Source: Candidatus Ornithobacterium hominis (lineage in GTDB: Bacteria > Bacteroidota > Bacteroidia > Flavobacteriales > Weeksellaceae). Taken from it: 64,000 nucleotides of DNA. The notes below the pieces were generated by a model. It saw nothing but the letters and a program-made list of their open reading frames with translations, searched no databases and was not told where the DNA came from. The stretch lies in the NCBI RefSeq assembly GCF_951229915.1, contig NZ_OX579588.1, forward strand, positions 1,178,001 to 1,242,000, written 5' to 3'. Positions 54,880-63,310 of the stretch are shown here, in pieces; within the stretch, counting starts at the first letter, position 1; every line of letters starts with the position of its first letter. The translations under genes were made by a program, and so were the position numbers.

Positions 54880-57384
54880 ATGAACACGGAAAAAGGATTT
54901 AGAAGGGCAGAAAACGGACTTTATTTGCCTTTTGCTCAAAAAGCAGAAAAAGGAAAAGTGAATCCTAAAATAATTAATATTGTAAAGGGTTTCAAAGACC
55001 AATCACGCAAAGATATACAAAAATGGCGAAAAGCAATTCAAATGGCTCAATTGCCAGAAAAAGCAACACTACAGCCATACCATGATTTAGTAGATGATTT
55101 GCTCACAGATGGGCATCTGCAGTCTCAAATCGGCATTAGACTATCAGCAACGCTCAACACAGATTTTCATATCATCAACAGGAAATCAGGAGAAGAGAAT
55201 ACAGAGCTCACGCATATCTTCCGCCAGCAATGGTTTTTTGAATTAATTGAAACCTATCTCTGGCAAATTATAAGAGGATTCAAATTAATAGAATTTCAAG
55301 AGTTTAATTTAGATAAGATTAAACTTTATGAAATCCCACAGCGGCACCTTGTACCTACAGAGGGCAAAATAATCCCAGACCTTGGCAACCGTGACGCTTT
55401 TATTGATTTTAATGAACCTGCATTACAACCTTGGGTATTGCCTTTGGGTAAAATGGATAGTTTAGGCATCATCAACAATATTATCCCTTCTATCATCTGG
55501 AAAAGAAATGTAACGCAAAGCTGGGCTGAATTCTGTGAACGTTTTGGCATTCCGCTCATCACAGCTACCACCAATACACGAGACCAGAAATCATTGAATG
55601 ATGTGCATGATATGCTCATTGGTATAGGTGAGGCAAGCGTGGGCACTTTCCCTATGGGAACCGATATTAAGTTTCACGAAGCTAATAGAACTGACGTATT
55701 TAAAGTTTATGCTGAATTTATTCAGTTAAATACGAATGATATTAGCAAACAACTGGTAGGTTCTACTATGCTAAGCGACCAAGGTACCAATCGTAGCCAA
55801 ACAGAAGTGCATGAAAGAAGTTTAGACCACAAAATAGCTGCATCTGATAAAAGAGCTGTTATGTTCATGGTCAATGACCAGCTGATGCCTTTGCTCAAAA
55901 CACAAGGCTATAAAATCAATGATGATGATGTGTTTGAGTTCAAAACAGCAGAACAAGAAATTGAACTCACAGAACTCTGGACAATTACAAGTGGACTGAT
56001 TTCAAACGGCTATGATGTTGAAAGCGATTGGATTTCTAAAACATTTAACATTCCTATCAATGAAAAAAAAAAGACCAGTCCCACAGGAATAGTAGCACAA
56101 ATTAAAGATGAACGCTATCCAAGTTATTGTGGATGCAATCATCATTTGCCCGCTGCAGCAAGTTTAGATATTTCAAAATTGTTGATAGAGCTCACCCGCC
56201 AATTGGCGGAGGCCTTATTCTATAAAAATGATTTTTTGGGCATACTGGGCAAAATGATAGCTGCAGAAGGCGTTGCTTTCACAAAAGCCATGATGCAAGG
56301 ATTTGGCAAAGATGAGAGCTATACAGGCCCCGATAAATTGGTGATGCAGATGATGGAATATAATTGTTTTGATTTCGCATGCTCCAAAGCAGAAGAAAGG
56401 CACTACGCCATTGCTTCCCGATTGATTGATTATGAAAAAGGAATGCTCAAAAGCAAAAGCGAGTTTATACAGCAGTGCCTGAAGGATAATGAAAACCTAA
56501 ACACCACCTGGCTAAAAACTGAATATGATTTATCCATAGCCGTAGGGCAAAATTCTGCTGCTTACGTGAGAGCCATCACAGACGCAAAAAACGGAGGCAC
56601 ACGCTATTACGAATACCAAACAGCAGGGGACAAGAATGTACGTGCAGCACATCAATCTTTAGACAGAAAAGTGTTTGATATCCTCTCGCAAGGAGACAAG
56701 GCAATATGGCCACCCAATGGCTATGGGTGCAGGTGCGAAATGGTTCCGCATAGTGGCGGAGCTCCTGTAACAACTTGGGATAAAGGAAAAGCCGTGCTAA
56801 TGGCAAATGATAAATATTATCAAGGCTCTCAATTTGTTATCAATAGAGGCGACTTAAAACAAGTTTTTACCAACAAGCAATTTTACCGTGACATCAAAGG
56901 CTATCCTGAAAAAATTAACCAAATGACCTTTGATAAGTATGGCCTGGAAAAATGGGAAAATTTTAAAAATGATTTAAAGTCTATTAAATTAGATAAAACC
57001 ATTACTGCAGAAAATGTAACCGAATTGTTTAAACCTGAAAAAGGAAAAGATTTTATGGGTTTTAGAGATTATTTAGATAGAAAAATTTTTATTAAAAAAG
57101 ATAATTTTAATCATCACGTATCAGGATATTATACTAATGAGCATGAATTAAGACACAAGTTATTCCCACACATTAATGAAATATTGAACAATCCAGATGA
57201 AGTTTGGACATCAGATTGGAAAAGAAAAACGCAACGCAGATATATTAAATTTTATAAAGATAGGGTATTAATTGTTACAACTGAATTAAATGAAAAAGAA
57301 CCTGGTATTGAAATCACATCTTGGTATAATATGAAAGGTAAAGAATCTAACACAAGAAGTGGAATATTGATAAAAAAGAAGTAA
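54880..57384 (+). CDS. Portal (DUF935) - MuF fusion with C-terminal nuclease-toxin-like domain
   Basis: An 834-aa fusion. Residues 1 to about 430 are a DUF935 portal (IRLSATLNTDFHIINRKSG, WAEFCERFGIPLITATT, SDQGTNRSQTEVHERS). About 500-640 is the MuF head-morphogenesis domain, with EYQTAGDKNVRAAHQSLD and GYGCRCEMV. From about 690 the protein has an extra domain with FPHINEILNNPDEVW, QRRYIKFYKDRVLIVTTEL and IEITSWYNMKGKE. That pattern resembles the phage Barnase-EndoU-ColicinE5/D-RelE-like nucleases (PBECR) attached to MuF proteins in polymorphic toxins. The end of this domain is duplicated in broken form just downstream (57480-57638). Portal and MuF calls are strong, nuclease function is inferred. 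Confidence 0.8.
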   Translation: MNTEKGFRRAENGLYLPFAQKAEKGKVNPKIINIVKGFKDQSRKDIQKWRKAIQMAQLPEKATLQPYHDLVDDLLTDGHLQSQIGIRLSATLNTDFHIINRKSGEENTELTHIFRQQWFFELIETYLWQIIRGFKLIEFQEFNLDKIKLYEIPQRHLVPTEGKIIPDLGNRDAFIDFNEPALQPWVLPLGKMDSLGIINNIIPSIIWKRNVTQSWAEFCERFGIPLITATTNTRDQKSLNDVHDMLIGIGEASVGTFPMGTDIKFHEANRTDVFKVYAEFIQLNTNDISKQLVGSTMLSDQGTNRSQTEVHERSLDHKIAASDKRAVMFMVNDQLMPLLKTQGYKINDDDVFEFKTAEQEIELTELWTITSGLISNGYDVESDWISKTFNIPINEKKKTSPTGIVAQIKDERYPSYCGCNHHLPAAASLDISKLLIELTRQLAEALFYKNDFLGILGKMIAAEGVAFTKAMMQGFGKDESYTGPDKLVMQMMEYNCFDFACSKAEERHYAIASRLIDYEKGMLKSKSEFIQQCLKDNENLNTTWLKTEYDLSIAVGQNSAAYVRAITDAKNGGTRYYEYQTAGDKNVRAAHQSLDRKVFDILSQGDKAIWPPNGYGCRCEMVPHSGGAPVTTWDKGKAVLMANDKYYQGSQFVINRGDLKQVFTNKQFYRDIKGYPEKINQMTFDKYGLEKWENFKNDLKSIKLDKTITAENVTELFKPEKGKDFMGFRDYLDRKIFIKKDNFNHHVSGYYTNEHELRHKLFPHINEILNNPDEVWTSDWKRKTQRRYIKFYKDRVLIVTTELNEKEPGIEITSWYNMKGKESNTRSGILIKKK

Positions 57385-57385
57385 A

Positions 57386-57482
57386 GAGTTAATAAATTCC
57401 CCCTTTGATATACAGTGAGGAAATAGGCTTAAAAGTTATTACTTCGTCTAACAGATTACCATTTGCAGGACTTTATTAACTC
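57386..57482 (+). ncRNA. Hairpin-bounded spacer element, copy 1
   Basis: Arms GAGTTAATAAATTCC (57386-57400) and GGACTTTATTAACTC (57468-57482) pair in 13 of 15 positions and enclose about 67 bases. It starts 2 bases after the MuF-toxin stop codon. Copy 2 has compensating changes in the arms. Confidence 0.45.
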
Positions 57483-57517
57483 CGACGACACAAAGATATA
57501 AAAAATTATGGCAAAAC
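57468..57517 (+). repeat. 50-bp direct repeat, copy 1 (false tape-measure start)
   Basis: Matches 57713-57762 with about 3 differences, including the ATGGCAAAAC that starts the tape-measure gene, but here the frame stops after nine codons. Confidence 0.85.
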
Positions 57518-57638
57518 GATTATTGATTGTGAATTAGATAAACACTATGGTTTAGAAGTCAAAACTTGGTATAGTAATAAAATTAGTGAAAAGGATTTAA
57601 GACAAGGCATCTTAATAAAAACAGGAAAGAGTTTATAA
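57480..57638 (+). pseudogene. Displaced C-terminal end of a second MuF-linked toxin
   Basis: An open frame without start codon whose end, CELDKHYGLEVKTWYSNK and RQGILIKTGKSL, aligns with the end of the upstream fusion (TELNEKEPGIEITSWYNMKG, RSGILIKKK). It is therefore a different, older toxin tail left behind when the present tail was acquired. Its first codons lie in copy 1 of the direct repeat. Confidence 0.6.
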
Positions 57639-57727
57639 AATCCGCCCATGTAAGTCCAGAGGGGGTATAGGTAAGAAGCACTTCCTTATGTCATGCAAGC
57701 ATCCATCTTAAAGGACTTTATAAACTC
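57629..57727 (+). ncRNA. Hairpin-bounded spacer element, copy 2
   Basis: Arms GAGTTTATAAAATCC (57629-57643) and GGACTTTATAAACTC (57713-57727) overlap the stop of the orphan toxin tail on one side and adjoin the tape-measure start on the other. The core is 69 bases against 67-68 in copy 1; the 5' half (CCC...CAG.G.GG..ATAGG) is conserved and the 3' half has diverged. Confidence 0.45.
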
Positions 57728-57762
57728 CGACACCACAAAGATATAAAAAATTATGGCAAAAC
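57713..57762 (+). repeat. 50-bp direct repeat, copy 2 (true tape-measure start)
   Basis: Partner of 57468-57517; its ATG at 57753 opens the tape-measure gene. Confidence 0.85.
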
Positions 57763-59690
57763 AAGCAAAACTAACTTTACTCATAGATTTAGCAGATAAG
57801 TTAACTTCTAAATTAGGGGCGGTAGAAAGCAGATTGACTAAATTTCAATCCAAATGGCAAAGCAAACTGAATAACATTACAGATAATTTTGCCAACAAAA
57901 TTGGTGTGTCTAGCGAAAACCTTAAACGTGGGCTCACCATTGGGGCAATGGCAGGCGTTACAGCTCTGGGTGTTTTATCTACCAAGGGCGTGCAGGCTGC
58001 AGAAAAGTTTGATAGTGCTTTTCTCCCTATCAAGCAGCTCAACCTTGATAAAAGTGCAAGTGAGCTGAACGATTATAAAAATCAAATCAGAGACGCCTCT
58101 TTTGAAATCGGAATGAACATAGAGCAAGGAACCAACGCCATCTATGATTTGCAATCTGCCACAGGTACCTATGGCAAAGATGCTATTGATATTTATAAAA
58201 AAGTAGGTAAATACAGCATCGCTACTGGAGCCGACGTCAATGATGCCATGAACTCTACCACCAAGGCAATGAAAGCCTTTGGCTTGAGCGTTGCTGATAT
58301 TGATGACTTATTAGAAAGCAATGCCAAAACCGTGCAAACAGGTATCACAACTTTTAATGAATTAGCCAAAGTACAAACAGAATACGCTGGTGCAGCTGCA
58401 TCTGCAGGGCAGGGCGTTGATACTGCTAATAAGGTTTTTGCTATGTTCACCAGTATCGCCAAAAATTCTGATGTTGGGGCAAACATGGCTAAAACCTTTT
58501 TTCAAGGTTTGGGCCAGCAGGCCGATAAATTTGAAAGCGTACTGAAAATCAAAGTTTTTGATGACAAGGGTAGCATGCGCCAAGCGGATGAAATTTTAAA
58601 GGATATTTCTGGCAAGTTCAAGAACATGAGCGACCAGCAAATCACACAAGCCATCAACGCCATAGGTGGGCCAGAGGGGCTAAGAGGTGCATTAGACAAG
58701 GTGAAAACAGGCGCAGAGGATATGATTAGCACCTTTGATGCCTTTGATAGTTCTGCTTTTAGCATGGAAGCAGCCATTAAAAATGCCGAAGGTGATTTCG
58801 CTACAATGAAAAAGGTATTTTTTGACCGCATTGAAATTCTAATGACAAAATTTGGTGAAAAGATAATGCCTATGATTGCCAACATTTTTGACATACTCAC
58901 GCCAGCACTCAATTTTTTGTACAAAAACATAGATTGGCTATTACCTGTAATGGGAACATTCATAGGGCTATTAGGTCTAGCAACGGCGGCAGTTTGGTTG
59001 CTCAACTCTGCTTTATTTGCCAACCCCATTGTCTGGGTCATCGCTTTAGTAGGTGGCTTAATTGCCTTGATTGTTGTAGCTATCAAAAAATTCAATGATT
59101 GGGGAGCTGCCGTTTTAGCTCTTTTTGGCCCTTTTGGGATGCTGATTTCTTTTATCAAAAAATTATATGACCAGTGGGAAAGCGTAAAAAAAGCTTTTAC
59201 AGACGGGGGCATTATTGGAGCTTTGAAAAGAATTGGACTAATTCTATTAGACACCCTTTTGGAGCCTATTCAGCAATTGCTTGAACTTTTATCCAACATT
59301 CCAGGTTTAGGAAGTTTAGCCAAAAAGGGAGCTAACGCTATTGATGCCATGCGTTGGAAAATGGGAACCCACGAGCCACTCAAAATCAAAATCCCTGATT
59401 TGCCCAATGCACAAAGCAAGCAAGAAAATGCCACTAATTTATATAGTAATGGCACGTCTAATAGTGGCTCTGATACCAAAAAAGGAAAAAATGACAAAGT
59501 AAAAGACGTTGTGAACAGCCTTACAGGTGATGCCAAAGCTTCACGCAATATCACAGTGAATTTAGAAGCGCTGCACAAGGGAAACATCAACATGAATGGC
59601 AACGAAAGCAAAGGCATGTCTATGCAAGAACTGGAAAGCTGGTTTAATGAAATGATGCTTCGTGTCATCAGAAGTGCTGAATTAAGTTAA
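57753..59690 (+). CDS. Tail tape-measure protein
   Basis: A 645-aa tape measure of the TP901 type: helical, with AVESRLTKFQSKWQSKLNNI at the N-terminus and the SIATGADVNDAMNSTTKAM-type repeats in the middle. Hydrophobic segments at about 395-450 (MGTFIGLLGLATAAVWLL, PIVWVIALVGGLIALIVVA) fit the membrane-inserting part. Length sets tail length, about 95 nm by the usual 1.5 A per residue rule. It is on the plus strand with the head genes, away from the rest of the tail genes. Its start region is duplicated upstream. Confidence 0.85.
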   Translation: MAKQAKLTLLIDLADKLTSKLGAVESRLTKFQSKWQSKLNNITDNFANKIGVSSENLKRGLTIGAMAGVTALGVLSTKGVQAAEKFDSAFLPIKQLNLDKSASELNDYKNQIRDASFEIGMNIEQGTNAIYDLQSATGTYGKDAIDIYKKVGKYSIATGADVNDAMNSTTKAMKAFGLSVADIDDLLESNAKTVQTGITTFNELAKVQTEYAGAAASAGQGVDTANKVFAMFTSIAKNSDVGANMAKTFFQGLGQQADKFESVLKIKVFDDKGSMRQADEILKDISGKFKNMSDQQITQAINAIGGPEGLRGALDKVKTGAEDMISTFDAFDSSAFSMEAAIKNAEGDFATMKKVFFDRIEILMTKFGEKIMPMIANIFDILTPALNFLYKNIDWLLPVMGTFIGLLGLATAAVWLLNSALFANPIVWVIALVGGLIALIVVAIKKFNDWGAAVLALFGPFGMLISFIKKLYDQWESVKKAFTDGGIIGALKRIGLILLDTLLEPIQQLLELLSNIPGLGSLAKKGANAIDAMRWKMGTHEPLKIKIPDLPNAQSKQENATNLYSNGTSNSGSDTKKGKNDKVKDVVNSLTGDAKASRNITVNLEALHKGNINMNGNESKGMSMQELESWFNEMMLRVIRSAELS

Positions 59691-59694
59691 TGCC

Positions 59695-60210
59695 ATGCAA
59701 GAAATCAACAGAGCTTTTTGGCAAAAACTAAACAAAGATTTGGGCAACACCTTGCAGCGTGATTTGTTGAACGAGGCAGCTATCCGTGCAGTGAGGTTTA
59801 GCAAAGAAAGGTTTAGACAAAAAAACTGGGTAGATACCACCCCTCAGCCTTGGGCACCACGCAAACGGAAAAACAAAGGAACTTTGATGGTAGCCACAGG
59901 TCGCCTCAAAAGGTCTATTCGGGTGATAAACAAAACCGCCACATCTGTCACCATAGGTACAGATGTGCCCTATGCGCGCATACACAACGAGGGTGGAATC
60001 ATCAAAGAAACTGTACATGTGCGTAAACATACCCGCAAACGCTCTACAAGGCAAACAAGAGGCAAGGGAAGAATCGCCGTAAAAGCCCACAGCAGAAAAA
60101 TGAATACCAAAGTGCCGGCACGTCCATTCATTGGCGAATCCCAAGCACTGATGAATAAAATAGAGAAGAAAATGGAATTATTGGTCAAAAGAACTTTAAA
60201 CAAACTATGA
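59695..60210 (+). CDS. Virion morphogenesis protein (Mu gpG-like)
   Basis: A 171-aa basic protein with WVDTTPQPWAPRKRKNKGTLMV, then ATGRLKRSIRV and VPYARIHNEGG, which is the signature of the phage virion morphogenesis family (Mu gpG, P2 gpS). These complete the tail at the neck. An Arg/Lys-rich insertion (VRKHTRKRSTRQTRGKGRI) is notable. The start follows the tape measure by 4 bases. Confidence 0.9.
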   Translation: MQEINRAFWQKLNKDLGNTLQRDLLNEAAIRAVRFSKERFRQKNWVDTTPQPWAPRKRKNKGTLMVATGRLKRSIRVINKTATSVTIGTDVPYARIHNEGGIIKETVHVRKHTRKRSTRQTRGKGRIAVKAHSRKMNTKVPARPFIGESQALMNKIEKKMELLVKRTLNKL

Positions 60211-60725
60211 AAACATTTTATATTGCACTGCATGAAGCTTTTGAAAAAGCACAAAATCTGCAAAAATTCACAGCCGTGGATTTGCCTTACATCAAAATCA
60301 TAGACCTCTATGCAGGGCAGGATTTTGATGCCACCAATTTTGATGTTCACCCAACACCAGCACTGTATTTCTCTTGGTCCATAGATTACAAGACAGAGCC
60401 TGCAACCGCCACATTAAACTTCAGAATAGCCTATGAGCAGCTGCGAGATACCAGCAATCTGTCTTTAAGCAAAGACAAGGCTTTAAAGTTTTTTGAAATG
60501 GCAAACGTGGTAGATAAAATCATCAAAGAAATCAAAACCCAACACACCGGAGCTCCCCATTTAATCTTTGAAGGCCAGGAGCTGGAACCCACCGTTGTAG
60601 ACGTTTATCTACTCACCTATGAATGCCCCTACTACGGAAACCAAAAAACCCACCAATGCCAAATATTGCCAGGCCGTATTGATGATTTAGAATTGAAAAA
60701 AGAATTATTCAAAAAAGTATTGTAA
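60207..60725 (+). CDS. Phage protein at the tail-terminator position
   Basis: A 172-aa soluble protein with alternating helix/strand pattern, overlapping gpG by 4 bases. The start MKTFYIALHEAFEKAQ and the beta segment PALYFSWSIDY fit the shape of phage tail-terminator or Mu gp37-like proteins, but no motif proves it. It is the last gene of the plus-strand block. Confidence 0.5.
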   Translation: MKTFYIALHEAFEKAQNLQKFTAVDLPYIKIIDLYAGQDFDATNFDVHPTPALYFSWSIDYKTEPATATLNFRIAYEQLRDTSNLSLSKDKALKFFEMANVVDKIIKEIKTQHTGAPHLIFEGQELEPTVVDVYLLTYECPYYGNQKTHQCQILPGRIDDLELKKELFKKVL

Positions 60726-60802
60726 TTCTGCATCAATACTACGGAGTAATTACATCATCAATATTAAACTCTTTCATATTATTTTTTCTTAAAAATAAAA
60801 AA

Positions 60803-60825
60803 ACCTCATTGAATTCCAATGAGGT
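60803..60825. terminator. Terminator between converging phage blocks
   Basis: ACCTCATTG/CAATGAGGT with loop AATTC. On the minus strand it is followed by TTTTTTTATTTTT, so it mainly ends the early transcript; the plus-strand side has a weaker T-run. Confidence 0.75.
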
Positions 60826-60857
60826 CTTATAAAAATTATGATGAATTTTTTTACCCT

Positions 60858-61076
60858 TCACCCTTCTTCTATCACTTCCAGCAATTCAGATAGCAGGTAC
60901 CAAGATTCATACATATCCTCTGCATCTACATTCCTATCGTCTGATAATAAATAATTATACAAAGCAATTTGCATGAATTTGCGTATCTTTTTGGCAAAAT
61001 AAGCTTTGCTATATCCATTGATTAAATTGATTAAATTCTCTTGTTGTGTGGTATTGATTTTATCTTGTGGTTTCAT
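60858..61076 (-). CDS. Small phage early protein, 72 aa, unknown
   Basis: Helical, acidic C-terminus (LLSELLEVIEEG). No domain recognised. Last gene of the early block, overlapping the next upstream gene by 4 bases (ATGA). Confidence 0.5.
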   Translation of the reverse strand: MKPQDKINTTQQENLINLINGYSKAYFAKKIRKFMQIALYNYLLSDDRNVDAEDMYESWYLLSELLEVIEEG

Positions 61077-61318
61077 TTTTTTTGGTTTTTAAGTTCTACA
61101 TGATTGGGTGTATTTTGGTGGCAAGTTTTGCAGGTAATCAAGTTTTGCATTACCTTTTCGCCTTGCACCAGTACAATAGCTTTGCGCTTCTCATGGGCTA
61201 CATGGTTGCAGCGTAGCGTAGTGCGGATGTAGTACCTATCACTTCGCTCACTTGCCCAGCCTTTGGCATCATTTGCCATTTGCTCACTATTAGGATAAAA
61301 TGCTGTTACTCTCATCAC
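61073..61318 (-). CDS. Small phage early protein with possible zinc site, 81 aa
   Basis: An early-block protein with C-x-H...C-x-x-C (LRCNHVAHEKR, LITCKTCHQN), a plausible zinc finger. It resembles Bacteroidota phage proteins of unknown function. It overlaps its neighbours by 4 bases on both sides, so it is translationally coupled. Confidence 0.5.
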   Translation of the reverse strand: MMRVTAFYPNSEQMANDAKGWASERSDRYYIRTTLRCNHVAHEKRKAIVLVQGEKVMQNLITCKTCHQNTPNHVELKNQKK

Positions 61319-61836
61319 ACACCTAATTTTTCAATTAAACTTAAACGAATTTCCCTATCCTCAATCTTTGCCACATCTGCCAAGATTTCTACCAAACGTG
61401 CTTGTGTTAGACGATTATGATTACGCTTCTGGGGTTGAGTTTTCTGTGGCACTACTGCACCAAACAAATCTGTTTGCTCATCTATTTTGATGATAAGCTC
61501 CTCTGCCCAATCTCTGAATAATTTTGCCCTTTCGGAACGCATGGCAAAACCCAGGCGAACAACACCTCTTTTAGTCCAGAACACCTGATGTGGTTGAGCG
61601 TTTGGCAGGGTGTTACCAATGGTAACACCCTTTACAAAATGCTTGCCTTCAACTAATTCAGAGCCTAAACTCAATTTGTTTTTACGGATAGCGTATTCCG
61701 TTACACCATAGCCAAGAGCGACTTCACGGGTAGTCATTAAATACTCGTATTGCTCATACGGCAATACATTAACGGTAACGCCCTCGGTTACCGTGAGTGG
61801 TAGTAAGTTACCAGCTTCATTCTTATTGTGTGTCAT
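61315..61836 (-). CDS. Phage regulatory/antirepressor-like protein
   Basis: A protein of about 173 aa beginning MTHNKNEAGNL (an 18-codon longer version starts at 61890). The middle region MTTREVALGYGVTEYAIRKN reads as a helix-turn-helix, followed by HQVFWTKRGVVRLGFAMRSE and RAKLFRDWAEELI, typical of Bacteroidota phage antirepressor/BRO-N-type proteins. The C-terminal part (ARLVEILADVAKIEDREIRL) is helical. I chose the internal start because the upstream 18 codons are not family-like. It is first after a 300-base gap with promoter-like sequences, so it may begin its own transcript. Confidence 0.55.
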   Translation of the reverse strand: MTHNKNEAGNLLPLTVTEGVTVNVLPYEQYEYLMTTREVALGYGVTEYAIRKNKLSLGSELVEGKHFVKGVTIGNTLPNAQPHQVFWTKRGVVRLGFAMRSERAKLFRDWAEELIIKIDEQTDLFGAVVPQKTQPQKRNHNRLTQARLVEILADVAKIEDREIRLSLIEKLGV

Positions 61837-62012
61837 GTTATAAGAATTTGTGATAAAAAGAAGCCCACCGTAGGTGTGACTTACACACAAACGCTGGGCG
61901 AATATACAGCATGGTCGTTTCCTCCCATACCACCATAGTGAGCTTCCCGTTTATCTTGTTAAAATAAAATCTGATTTATTTGCCCAAGAATTATTTATAT
62001 GTAAGTCAAGGA

Positions 62013-62020
62013 CAAATATA
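62013..62020 (-). promoter_or_regulatory. -7 box in the early-region gap
   Basis: TATATTTG on the minus strand in the gap 61891-62195, about 175 bases before the antirepressor-like start. No standard -33 element. The long leader suggests operator sites; short inverted segments are present but none I can name. Confidence 0.35.
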
Positions 62021-62152
62021 CAAAATAATTTTAAATCACTATAAAATCTGTATAAAGATACAAAATTTCAACCACAAAAACAATATTATTTCATTGTAAA
62101 TCAATTATTTGCCTGTTTATTTTAAGCCTTTTGTAAAATGTAAAATGTACTT

Positions 62153-62170
62153 TGTACAAAAATTCAAAAC
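62153..62170 (+). repeat. Internal copy of the phage-end sequence
   Basis: TGTACAAAAATTCAAAAC, 17 of 18 bases identical to 37954-37971 at the phage right end, same orientation. It might be an internal enhancer or operator bound by the transposase or repressor. Confidence 0.45.
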
Positions 62171-62195
62171 TCAAAATAGTCTTTCGTCTTTCCTC

Positions 62196-62525
62196 TCATA
62201 ACTGCTCTTGTATTTGGTTATTAACCTTCAGGCACACATTGCTTTCATAGGGCATATCACCAATGCCTCTACGGGCATAGTGCAAAACTTCACTCAGCGC
62301 ATAGGCCTCATAATATTTCAACTTCACGGCAAAGGGTTTGTTAGGAGCTTCATTGCGTTTATCTACTTGTTTTTTGAGCAGTTTGGTATACACTTCATCA
62401 TAGATAGACTGCACCATTTTCTCTGCGGGTGAAATCCCGCCATTGGCAGGAACCTCAGACAAGGCAAAAAGGATAGAATCCAGCTGTTGCAAACTGATCT
62501 TGATACTTATTTTATTCATCATCAA
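62196..62525 (-). CDS. Phage early protein, 109 aa, unknown
   Basis: Helical, soluble protein (LDSILFALSEVPANGG, YYEAYALSEVLHYARRG). No family recognised. It overlaps the next upstream gene by 14 bases. Confidence 0.5.
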   Translation of the reverse strand: MMMNKISIKISLQQLDSILFALSEVPANGGISPAEKMVQSIYDEVYTKLLKKQVDKRNEAPNKPFAVKLKYYEAYALSEVLHYARRGIGDMPYESNVCLKVNNQIQEQL

Positions 62526-62754
62526 ATAATTTCAGTTGATTTTTCTCTACTTTTTTAATTTCTTTTTTTAGTCCCGCTTTGGCGTTGATGCCCAGCCAAG
62601 TATGGAAAGTTCTGTAACTAATGCCAAACTGTGGGTAAACGTATTGCCAATAAATTTCTTTTAAAAACATATCCTCATCTTGCTCCTGCAGCTGCAATAC
62701 AAGCTCTTGCATTTTGATGACACGTTGGTAGAAATTTATTTTATTGTACGCCAT
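62512..62754 (-). CDS. Phage early protein, about 80 aa, unknown
   Basis: Begins MAYNKINFYQRVIKM when the inner ATG is used; an upstream ATG at 62778 adds eight hydrophobic residues. Charged C-terminus (KKEIKKVEKNQLKLFDDE). The YPQFGISYRTFHTWLGI stretch could be a small helix-turn-helix. No function known. Confidence 0.5.
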   Translation of the reverse strand: MAYNKINFYQRVIKMQELVLQLQEQDEDMFLKEIYWQYVYPQFGISYRTFHTWLGINAKAGLKKEIKKVEKNQLKLFDDE

Positions 62755-62822
62755 TAGAAAAAAAACTATCTTTGCCATGGTTGGTGGCTCTGTAATTTGT
62801 CTTTTGGCAGTTGCAGGGCTTT

Positions 62823-63293
62823 TTAATTTTCGCTGGGCATGGGTAATTTATTTTTATGATACCACGCCTTGGTATACATCAGTTTGGCATCTTGCTCGTA
62901 TTTTGTTACCATGTTTTTGAATTGAGCTATAAGTTGAGGGAACTCATCTATTTTATATTGATTTAAAGGTTTTTTTAGTGGTGAATTTTTCAGCATAAAT
63001 CGGTTAAATCTGCTCCAATCTCCCGGTTCATACAACCCAATGGTTTGAGCACATTTCAGCACTACGGCTCTTTTTTGTTTCAAGACACGCTCCATCTCCA
63101 GATGTTCTAAACGTTTTTGAGCAATTTCTTGCGTTTTTTGGGGTTTATATACGCTCATTAGTGTCATCAGTTCCTTTTCGGTCAGTTCAGCAATTAGTGT
63201 AGTTCTACGCCCACTAATGCCAGATACCGCCAAAGCAATTTCCACGTCTTTCATGCCTCTATTTTGCATAATTTGTTGAAGTTCCGCTACCAT
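62823..63293 (-). CDS. GemA-like early regulator (Mu gp16 type)
   Basis: A 156-aa protein. The C-terminal half, DWSRFNRFMLKNSPLKKPLN and QYKIDEFPQLIAQFKNM, resembles the DUF1018/GemA domain found in Mu-like early regions; the N-terminal half is a helical linker with ELTEKELMTLMSVYKPQ. GemA in Mu modulates host gene expression and DNA relaxation. The match is by eye. Confidence 0.5.
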   Translation of the reverse strand: MVAELQQIMQNRGMKDVEIALAVSGISGRRTTLIAELTEKELMTLMSVYKPQKTQEIAQKRLEHLEMERVLKQKRAVVLKCAQTIGLYEPGDWSRFNRFMLKNSPLKKPLNQYKIDEFPQLIAQFKNMVTKYEQDAKLMYTKAWYHKNKLPMPSEN

Positions 63294-63310
63294 AGATTTA
63301 ATTTTTTTGT

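Noticed and set aside
57386..57727. Hammerhead or twister ribozyme
   Set aside because: I could not find the conserved core (CUGAUGA and GAAA of hammerhead, or the twister loop sequences) in either copy.
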